A DNA stretch of 6,132 nt from JANNVZ01 sp046155615. GTDB taxonomy: Bacteria; Bacteroidota; Bacteroidia; Flavobacteriales_D; Sanyastnellaceae. The DNA lies in NCBI GenBank assembly GCA_046155615.1, contig JBJXFP010000097.1, forward strand, positions 1 through 6,132. The letters are read 5' to 3'. The first letter of the stretch is position 1. Each line of letters begins with the position of its first letter. A program made the position numbers and the translations under genes. The notes beneath the pieces were generated by a model, which made no database searches, was not told the DNA's origin, and saw only the letters and a program-made list of their open reading frames with translations. Positions 1-5,892 of the stretch are shown here, piece by piece.

Positions 1-611
1 AAGGCACCATTGGCGCATACGGGAACATGGAGCGTCCTGAAGAGAATCCGCGCACTGTGCACATGCCAATGATGTGTCAACACTGCAACCACGCACCTTG
101 CGAAACGGTGTGTCCTGTGGCGGCTACAGTGCACAGCAACGAAGGCTTGAACAACATGGCTTACAATCGCTGCATCGGTACCCGCTACTGCGCTAACAAC
201 TGTCCATACAAAGTGCGCAGATTCAACTGGTTCAACTACGTGACCAACGACAAGTTTGCCATGGTAAATCCATCGCAAGACGAAGTGGGTCGTATGGTGC
301 TGAACCCTGATGTGACAGTGCGCACACGTGGTGTAATGGAAAAATGCAGTATGTGTCAACAGCGCATTCAGGCAGGCAAGTTGGATGCGAAGAAGGCCGG
401 AACACCTGTGATGGATGGAAGCATTCAAACGGCCTGTTCAGAAGCATGCCCAACCAACGCCATAGTATTTGGTGATTTGAACGACATGAAGTCACTTAAT
501 CGCAAACGCGCTGATGATGTGCGCTCTTATCACTCGCTTGAAGAAGTAGGGGCGAAGCCCAATGTATTCTACATGACTAAAGTGAGAAACATAGAAGAAA
601 CCGAAGCCTAA
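1..611 (+). CDS. actB: ActB C-terminal iron-sulfur domain, ACIII (5' partial)
   Basis: This is the C-terminal part of the ACIII subunit that relays electrons from menaquinol through iron-sulfur clusters on the periplasmic side. The reading frame is already open at base 3 and reads GTIGAYGN before the ATG at 27, so that ATG is internal and the gene starts outside the window. Counting from that Met, three cysteine motifs are visible: C17/C20/C25/C29 followed by Pro, C49/C55/C59 followed by Pro, and C107/C110 with C137/C141 followed by Pro. This is the arrangement of DmsB/NrfC-type four-cluster ferredoxin domains. The second motif reads CIGTRYCANNCP and has Thr (T52) where a cysteine is usual, which matches the known mix of three [4Fe-4S] and one [3Fe-4S] cluster in ACIII. 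The molybdopterin-enzyme-like N-terminal domain of ActB should lie upstream. A second in-frame stop (TAG, 618-620) follows TAA closely. Family assignment is firm because of the following actC-F genes. Confidence 0.95.
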   Translation, partial: GTIGAYGNMERPEENPRTVHMPMMCQHCNHAPCETVCPVAATVHSNEGLNNMAYNRCIGTRYCANNCPYKVRRFNWFNYVTNDKFAMVNPSQDEVGRMVLNPDVTVRTRGVMEKCSMCQQRIQAGKLDAKKAGTPVMDGSIQTACSEACPTNAIVFGDLNDMKSLNRKRADDVRSYHSLEEVGAKPNVFYMTKVRNIEETEA

Positions 612-630
612 ACCCAATAGTATTCAGTAG

Positions 631-2007
631 ATGTTTAAAGAATCGAACATAAGAAAGCCCCTCATACTTGGCCACAAGACGTATCATGACATTACCAATG
701 ATATAGTGGCTCCCATAGGTGCGGCACCCAGACAATGGAAAATAGCATTCACCATTGCGCTGATAGTAGCGTTGTATGGCGTAGGCGTTTTGTTCTACAT
801 AGTAGGTGTAGGTATTGGTTCGTGGGGACTGAACAAAACAGTAGGTTGGGCATGGGACATCACCAACTTCGTATGGTGGGTGGGTATTGGTCACGCTGGT
901 ACGCTTATCTCAGCTGTGCTTTTGTTGTTTCGTCAGCGCTGGCGTATGGCTATCAACCGCTCAGCGGAGGCTATGACCATCTTCGCGGTAATGATGGCAG
1001 CTGTATTCCCCATCATCCACATGGGTCGCGTATGGCAAGCCTACTGGACACTTCCGCTGCCTAACCAATTCGGTTCGTTGTGGCCCAACTTCAACTCGGC
1101 TTTGATGTGGGACGTATTTGCGATTTCCACTTACTTCTCTGTATCCCTTGTATTCTGGTACATCGGGTTGATACCTGACTTCGCTACCATCCGTGACCGT
1201 ATGGTGAAGCCGGGCATGAAAAGATTCTACAGCATACTCAGCTTTGGCTGGAGCGGACGTGCCAAGCACTGGACCCGTTTCGAAGAAGTATCGCTGGTAC
1301 TTGCCGGTGTCGCTACACCGCTGGTATTCTCCGTGCACTCTATTGTATCTATGGACTTTGCAACGTCCATCGTTCCGGGTTGGCACACTACCATCTTCCC
1401 GCCTTACTTCGTATCTGGAGCTATCTTCTCAGGTTTCGCCATGGTGCAAACGCTGTTGCTCATCATGTGCAAAACCATGAAGCTGGAGGCGTACATCAAC
1501 CTGAAGCATATTGAGTACATGAACATTGTAATCATTGTAACAGGTTCTATTGTGGGTGTTGCTTATCTCACGGAACTTTTCATCTCATGGTACAGTGGTG
1601 TGGAGTATGAGTCTTATGCATTCCTTAACAGGGCATCAGGTCCGTTGGCTTGGTCCTACTGGTGCATGATGACTTGCAACGTGATCTCACCGCAGCTCTT
1701 CTGGTTCAAGAAACTGCGCACCAATCTTGGCTTCACTTTCTTCATGAGCATCATCGTGAACATCGGTATGTGGTTCGAGCGTTTTGTAATTATCGTTACC
1801 TCCATCCACCGCGACTACACACCTGCTGCATGGGGTGAGTTCAAAGCCACAAGCATAGACATCGGACTCTTTATCGGCACCATAGGAATCTTCTTCACAC
1901 TCTTCTTGCTTTTTGCACGGTACTTCCCGGTGCTTGCATTGAACGAGTTGAAGACCATACTGAAGACTGCAGGCGAGAGCTACAAGAACGAACAACAAAA
2001 GCATTAA
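631..2007 (+). CDS. actC: ActC, NrfD/PsrC-like quinol-binding membrane subunit of ACIII
   Basis: Integral membrane subunit of alternative complex III, expected to bind and oxidise menaquinol and to feed electrons to the iron-sulfur clusters of ActB. The 458-residue protein has a polar N-terminus of about 37 residues and ten hydrophobic segments, near 38-61, 79-101, 113-132, 159-182, 216-239, 257-282, 296-320, 337-360, 366-391 and 410-430. This is the NrfD/PsrC fold. H130 in FPIIHMGRVW and D161 in LMWDVFAISTY look like the conserved His/Asp pair placed near the quinol site in published ACIII structures. That equivalence is from memory, not from an alignment. The short C-terminal tail is rich in Lys, Gln and Asn. 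The ATG at 631 is 19 bases after actB, and the protein begins directly with the usual MFKES-type polar leader. It ends with tandem in-frame stops, TAA-TAG. ActF downstream is its distant paralog. Confidence 0.96.
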   Translation: MFKESNIRKPLILGHKTYHDITNDIVAPIGAAPRQWKIAFTIALIVALYGVGVLFYIVGVGIGSWGLNKTVGWAWDITNFVWWVGIGHAGTLISAVLLLFRQRWRMAINRSAEAMTIFAVMMAAVFPIIHMGRVWQAYWTLPLPNQFGSLWPNFNSALMWDVFAISTYFSVSLVFWYIGLIPDFATIRDRMVKPGMKRFYSILSFGWSGRAKHWTRFEEVSLVLAGVATPLVFSVHSIVSMDFATSIVPGWHTTIFPPYFVSGAIFSGFAMVQTLLLIMCKTMKLEAYINLKHIEYMNIVIIVTGSIVGVAYLTELFISWYSGVEYESYAFLNRASGPLAWSYWCMMTCNVISPQLFWFKKLRTNLGFTFFMSIIVNIGMWFERFVIIVTSIHRDYTPAAWGEFKATSIDIGLFIGTIGIFFTLFLLFARYFPVLALNELKTILKTAGESYKNEQQKH

Positions 2008-2027
2008 TAGATATTCCTCAGAAAACT

Positions 2028-2558
2028 ATGGCAAATAAAGTTTTCCATGTGATGTACGATGACGACCAAAAGCTGCTGGATGCAGCTCGCGCACTGGTGG
2101 CCAAAGGCATTCGCGTAAAAGATGTTTTTTCTCCATTCCCTATCCATGGTCTCGACCCTGTGATTGGAGTAAAGCGCACCCGTCTTGCTATCTGTGCATT
2201 TCTATATGCATGCACGGGCACCACTCTGGCCATTCTTGGTACGTGGTACTTCATGGTGAGCGACTGGGACTGGAACATTGGTGGTAAACCCAACATGACC
2301 TGGATAGAAAATGCTCCCGCATTCGTTCCAGTAATGTTTGAGTTCTCAGTATTCTGTGGAGCACACGGTATGGCGCTTACTTACTTGCTGCGCAACGGCA
2401 CACTGCCCGGAATGCCCGCCACCAATCCTGACCCGCGCACTACGGACGACAAGTTTGTTATGGAAATTACTACAGAGGAAAATCATCAATCCGTGCAGGA
2501 CATAGAAGCGATGATCAGAGATACCGATGTATATGAACTAAGCATAAAGGACTACTGA
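2028..2558 (+). CDS. actD: ActD, DUF3341-type membrane subunit of ACIII
   Basis: Small ACIII subunit that carries no cofactor and packs against the membrane core; its exact role is structural or still unclear. The 176-residue protein has a cytoplasmic-looking N-terminal domain (about 1-50) with the family motif DVFSPFPIHGLD at 32-43. Two hydrophobic helices follow, near 53-77 and 98-122, joined by a Trp-rich periplasmic loop (SDWDWNIGGKPNMTW, 78-92). An acidic C-terminal tail follows (DKFVMEITTEEN, 141-152). This matches the two-helix plan of the DUF3341 family found between actC and actE. The ATG at 2028 lies 20 bases after the actC stop. Its stop is only two bases before the actE ATG, which suggests translational coupling. 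No heme or metal motif is visible. Confidence 0.94.
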   Translation: MANKVFHVMYDDDQKLLDAARALVAKGIRVKDVFSPFPIHGLDPVIGVKRTRLAICAFLYACTGTTLAILGTWYFMVSDWDWNIGGKPNMTWIENAPAFVPVMFEFSVFCGAHGMALTYLLRNGTLPGMPATNPDPRTTDDKFVMEITTEENHQSVQDIEAMIRDTDVYELSIKDY

Positions 2559-2560
2559 AG

Positions 2561-3265
2561 ATGAAGCATGCCTATAAAATATTTGGCTTTGTAGCCCTCT
2601 CCGCTGTGGTGTTCTCATCATGCAGCGAAGATGATAACTCACCCGGTGTGGAATACATGCCCGACATGTATCGCTCGCCAGCCTTGGAAGCTTACGTGGA
2701 CTATGGTGACAATACACGCATGGATTGGACTGAAGTGCGTAAGAGTGAAGATCCTGAGTTCAAACGCAGGTATTCATTGACCCCACCTGTCGGAACGGTG
2801 CCTTACATGGGTAGCGATGATATGGCAAAGTTCGCTTTCCCTTATCCACTCAACAACACCCCTGAGGATTACGAGCGTTCCACTGCGGAAATCAAAAGTC
2901 CGATACTACCCACAGAAACGAATATCAAAAGAGGTAAAGAGATTTATACCTTGATGTGTACACACTGTCATGGCAAAGAAGGCCACGGTGATGGCAAGAT
3001 TTCACAAAACGGATTCATTCAGGGCATTCCTGACTACGCCACCAAACTGAAGGACTTGCCTGAGGGCAAGATGTTTCATACCCTTACTCATGGTAAGGGT
3101 TTGATGGGACAACATGCTTCACAACTGAACCAGCAAGAGCGCTGGCAGGTGGTAGAATATGTGAAGTGTTTGCAACAAGGAGTTGCAGAACCTGAATTTG
3201 ATGCAAATGGATTGAAGAAAGTTTCCGGAACCACAGCGGAGGCTGATACTACCAAGAAAGACTAA
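2561..3265 (+). CDS. actE: ActE, monoheme cytochrome c lipoprotein subunit of ACIII
   Basis: Periplasmic monoheme c-type cytochrome of ACIII, expected to hand electrons to the cytochrome oxidase encoded downstream. The 234-residue precursor starts with a basic/hydrophobic lipoprotein signal peptide and a lipobox ending FSSC, with C21 as the predicted lipidated residue. An acidic run, SEDDN, follows directly. A family-typical segment comes next (EYMPDMYRSPALEAY, 31-45), and then a linker with a Pro-rich part. The cytochrome domain spans about 118-208. Its heme site is CTHCHG, with C133 and C136 as thioether ligands and H137 as proximal ligand; M182 in HGKGLMGQHA is the likely distal ligand. 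A fifth cysteine (C203) sits in the last helix and has no obvious role. The C-terminal 25 residues are polar and probably flexible. The ATG is two bases after the actD stop. The gene ends with TAA-TAG. Confidence 0.96.
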   Translation: MKHAYKIFGFVALSAVVFSSCSEDDNSPGVEYMPDMYRSPALEAYVDYGDNTRMDWTEVRKSEDPEFKRRYSLTPPVGTVPYMGSDDMAKFAFPYPLNNTPEDYERSTAEIKSPILPTETNIKRGKEIYTLMCTHCHGKEGHGDGKISQNGFIQGIPDYATKLKDLPEGKMFHTLTHGKGLMGQHASQLNQQERWQVVEYVKCLQQGVAEPEFDANGLKKVSGTTAEADTTKKD

Positions 3266-3302
3266 TAGATAAGAAGAATTTTCTAACGCACCAACGACCT
3301 TC

Positions 3303-4547
3303 ATGGCACACGATAAACTGCATTTTGAACTTCCGGCTAAAACCAAAACCTGGTCATTCGCATTGATGGGATTTGGCGCATTGGCTTCCATCATCGGATG
3401 GTTTACTGACCACTCCGCTGACCATAATTACTGGTGGGCTGTATTGCTCATTTGTTCATTCTTCTTCTTTGCTGTAGCATTGGGTGCGTTGTTTTTCTAT
3501 GCTGTGCAATACGCTGCTGAGGTAGCATGGACAGCTCAACTGAAAAGAGTTTTTGAAGCCATGTTCAGCTATATACCAATTGGTTTTGCTACAGTGGCTG
3601 TTGTGTTGCTCATCGGACAATTCCATGGTCATCACCTTTATCATTGGATGGATTCTGACACCATTGATCCCACTAACTTGGAGAAGTATGACCCCATCAT
3701 TGCGGGTAAACATCCTTATTTATCTGCTTGGTTCTTCTGGTTGCGTATCCTTATTTATGGTGCCGTGTTCATCGGCTTTGGCTATTTTTTCCGCAAATGG
3801 TCGTTGCAGGAAGACAATGCATACAGTGTTGAACATCACCTGATGCAACACCGCAAAAGCGCAGTATTCTTGGTGTTCTTCGCGGTGTTCAGTTCTACTA
3901 TCTCATGGGATGTATTGATGAGTATTGGTGTACACTGGTTCTCTACCATGTATGGCTGGTATGTGTTCAGCGGTATGTGGGTAACGTGTATGATCTTCGC
4001 TACATTGTTGCTGCTGTGGCTCAAGGGCAAAGGTTATCTGAGCAAAGTGAACGACTCACACATACATGATATGGGTAAGTGGATATTTGCTGTAAGCATG
4101 CTTTGGAGCTACCTCTACTTCTGCCAATACATGTTGATATGGTATAGCAACATTCCAGAAGAAGTAACCTACTTCCAAGAGCGCTATGAAAACTATATGG
4201 CGGGTATGTGGGCAGTATTCTTCTGCAATTTCGCCATTCCGTTCTATACTTTGATAGCACGCGATGCCAAACGCAACCCGAAATTCCTGAAGCGTGTGGG
4301 ATGTATACTTTTTGTTACTCACTTCCTTGACTTGTGGATGGCGGTGGTGCCCGGTACCAATCACGGACATGAGATAGGCCACCATGCAGGATTCTGGGAG
4401 CAGTTCATGCATTGGACATTCACCTTCGGTATGTTCCTCGGATTCCTTGGATTGTTCATTTATATAGTGACCAAAGCACTCACCAAAGCAAGGTTGATTC
4501 CTATTAATCACCCATTCCTGAATGAGAGCGAGAACCATCACATCTAA
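3303..4547 (+). CDS. actF: ActF, second NrfD-like membrane subunit of ACIII
   Basis: Second ten-helix membrane subunit of alternative complex III, a distant paralog of ActC often annotated as quinol:cytochrome c oxidoreductase quinone-binding subunit 2. Structural work on ACIII places it beside ActC, with a suggested role in proton movement rather than quinol oxidation. The 414-residue protein has hydrophobic segments near 17-35, 45-70, 88-106, 140-162, 186-206, 214-240, 258-282, 300-320, 330-350 and 368-390. Polar and charged residues lie inside or at the edges of helices, including E73 (AAEVAW), D203 (SWDVLMS) and D343 (FLDLW). Two His-rich loops stand out: FHGHHLYHW (107-115) and NHGHEIGHHAG (353-363). 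The ATG at 3303 begins MAHDKLHFELP, a normal start for this family, 37 bases after actE. No Shine-Dalgarno-like sequence precedes it. Confidence 0.95.
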   Translation: MAHDKLHFELPAKTKTWSFALMGFGALASIIGWFTDHSADHNYWWAVLLICSFFFFAVALGALFFYAVQYAAEVAWTAQLKRVFEAMFSYIPIGFATVAVVLLIGQFHGHHLYHWMDSDTIDPTNLEKYDPIIAGKHPYLSAWFFWLRILIYGAVFIGFGYFFRKWSLQEDNAYSVEHHLMQHRKSAVFLVFFAVFSSTISWDVLMSIGVHWFSTMYGWYVFSGMWVTCMIFATLLLLWLKGKGYLSKVNDSHIHDMGKWIFAVSMLWSYLYFCQYMLIWYSNIPEEVTYFQERYENYMAGMWAVFFCNFAIPFYTLIARDAKRNPKFLKRVGCILFVTHFLDLWMAVVPGTNHGHEIGHHAGFWEQFMHWTFTFGMFLGFLGLFIYIVTKALTKARLIPINHPFLNESENHHI

Positions 4548-4604
4548 TTCATTGTTATTCGGAAAAAGAAGTTTGTAAGCCAACAGAGATAAAGCGTAAG
4601 AGAT
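4548..4604 (+). other. actF-coxB intergenic leader
   Basis: This 57-base A-rich gap is the longest non-coding stretch in the window and separates the ACIII genes from the oxidase genes. I see no strong hairpin with a T-run and no TAnnTTTG-type Bacteroidota promoter, so read-through from actF is the simplest reading. It contains AACAGAGA (4582-4589) overlapping ATAAAGCG (4589-4596). Both octamers recur in the same order before coxA. No purine Shine-Dalgarno sequence of normal strength is evident at the coxB start. Confidence 0.5.
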
Positions 4605-5843
4605 ATGAAACTGCTGATAATATTAGTCATCATACTTGCAATCATCGCCATCGTGCAGTTGACCAAGGTGTATGATCTGACCCGCTCCATTCGCAAAACG
4701 AAGGAAGAAGAGATTTCGCCTGCTGACAACAAGATGAACGCCAACTTGATGCTTTGGTGGATGATCATTTTCTTCGCAGGTACACTGGTATTGTATGCCA
4801 AGTATCATGAGTACTTGCCCGACTCTGCTTCCGAACATGGTGTAGATGTGGACTGGCTGATGGATGTGAACTTGTGGATGATCACCATCATGTTCTTCAT
4901 CATGAATGCGATGCTCTTTCTTACTGCATGGAAATTTTACTACAGGAAAGACAGAAAGGCAAGATTCTTTGCGCATGACAATCGTTTGGAAATGCTTTGG
5001 ACAGGTATTCCCGGTGTGGCCATGGCTTTCATCATTGTATTCGGATTGATCACGTGGAAAAAAATAACAGGTCCTGCTTCACCCAATGCACTTCAGATAG
5101 AGCTTTTCTCGAAGCAGTTCGACTGGACAGCACGCTATCCAGGTGATGACAAAGCTTTTGGTGGAAGCAGTTTTAATTTGATAAGCAGGGACAATGCACT
5201 TGGCCTCATCACGAAAGAAAAAATAGCTGCAAAGCTTGAAGAGTTGGACAAGGCTATCGATGATGTGAGGAAACAGATAGCTGACAATGAAGTGTTGCCC
5301 GTTATGCCTGCTAGCTACATTGAAACCTTGGAGGATAAAATTTTCCGTTTGGAGCGGCATAAGCAACGCATACTGGACTTGAACGAAAGCGACCTTGGTA
5401 GTGGCCTAAGTGACTGGACAAGTGGAGCAGATGACAAAGTGGTGAAGGGTGAAATGCATTTGCCGTTGGGTCAGGAGGTGGAGTTCATCTTCCGTTCGCA
5501 GGACGTTATTCACTCAGCTTATATGCCGCACTTCCGCGCACAGATGAACACTGTACCTGGTGTGCCAACACGTTTCAAAATGGTACCCACCATTACCACT
5601 AAGGAGATGCGTCATAAGTTGGGCAATGACAAGTTTGATTACATATTGCTGTGTAACAAGGTATGTGGCGCAGCCCACTTCAACATGCAGATGACAGTGA
5701 TAGTGGAAACACCGGAGGAATATGCCGCTTGGCTGGCAACTCAGAAAACATTTGTTGCCAAAGAAGAGCCAAAGAAGGAAGAAGCACCGGCTGCTACGGA
5801 TACCACCGGGACTGCTACTGCCATGAGCAATCCGGATCATTGA
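4605..5843 (+). CDS. coxB: Cytochrome c oxidase subunit II with CuA site
   Basis: Subunit II of a heme-copper cytochrome c oxidase. It accepts electrons at the binuclear CuA centre on the periplasmic face and passes them to subunit I. CuA ligands are visible as H303 (DVIHSAYMPHF) and as C350, C354, H358 and M361 in CNKVCGAAHFNM. The 412-residue protein is much longer than a typical two-helix subunit II. It has an extra N-terminal hydrophobic segment (3-20), another near 48-65, then the canonical hairpin near 89-110 and 130-151. A charged helical insert (about 202-262) separates the first beta-strand (FSKQFDWTARYPG, 169-181) from the CuA half. A Lys/Glu/Ala/Thr-rich tail (386-407) ends the protein. 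Lys replaces the usual Glu in the CuA loop (CNKVC), and Phe sits where the electron-entry Trp usually is. There is no lipobox cysteine and no fused cytochrome c domain; ActE may take that role. The extended form is typical of Bacteroidota. Confidence 0.96.
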   Translation: MKLLIILVIILAIIAIVQLTKVYDLTRSIRKTKEEEISPADNKMNANLMLWWMIIFFAGTLVLYAKYHEYLPDSASEHGVDVDWLMDVNLWMITIMFFIMNAMLFLTAWKFYYRKDRKARFFAHDNRLEMLWTGIPGVAMAFIIVFGLITWKKITGPASPNALQIELFSKQFDWTARYPGDDKAFGGSSFNLISRDNALGLITKEKIAAKLEELDKAIDDVRKQIADNEVLPVMPASYIETLEDKIFRLERHKQRILDLNESDLGSGLSDWTSGADDKVVKGEMHLPLGQEVEFIFRSQDVIHSAYMPHFRAQMNTVPGVPTRFKMVPTITTKEMRHKLGNDKFDYILLCNKVCGAAHFNMQMTVIVETPEEYAAWLATQKTFVAKEEPKKEEAPAATDTTGTATAMSNPDH

Positions 5844-5892
5844 TTTTTTTAGAACAGAGAATTTAGAACAACGATATTGACGCAATAAAGCG
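5844..5892 (+). other. coxB-coxA intergenic leader with short direct repeat
   Basis: This 49-base gap starts with seven T residues right after the coxB stop (5844-5850). A 9-base direct repeat, TTTAGAACA, follows at 5848-5856 and 5862-5870. The octamers AACAGAGA (5853-5860) and ATAAAGCG (5885-5892, touching the coxA ATG) are shared with the coxB leader. The only hairpin before the T-run is a weak four-pair CAAT/ATTG stem, so I do not call a terminator. Co-transcription of coxB and coxA is the likely state. Confidence 0.45.

Noticed and set aside
27..29. ATG at 27 as the start of a short iron-sulfur protein.
   Set aside because: The frame is open upstream to the window edge, there is no start context, and the iron-sulfur domain would lack its first cysteine motif. 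It is an internal Met of actB.
961..1386. A 141-codon reverse-strand open frame inside actC.
   Set aside because: It is antisense to well-conserved ActC helices, its composition is typical of a shadow frame, and no start context or domain is evident.
2560..2590. AT-rich TATAAAATATTTGG around the actE start as a Bacteroidota promoter.
   Set aside because: The spacing does not fit TAnnTTTG, it lies downstream of the actE ATG, and actD-actE are two bases apart.
4056..4583. A 175-codon reverse-strand open frame across the end of actF.
   Set aside because: It lies antisense to a clearly conserved membrane protein and its translation shows no recognisable domain. It is a coding shadow.
4605..4664. 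The CoxB N-terminus as a lipoprotein signal.
   Set aside because: The segment is hydrophobic but no cysteine follows it, so there is no lipobox. It reads better as a membrane anchor or ordinary signal.
5831..5850. T-run after the coxB stop as a rho-independent terminator.
   Set aside because: The preceding sequence forms at best a four-pair AT-rich stem, too weak for a terminator, and coxA follows within 49 bases.
5514..5885. A reverse-strand open frame over the CuA region of coxB.
   Set aside because: It overlaps conserved CuA motifs on the opposite strand and has no recognisable product.
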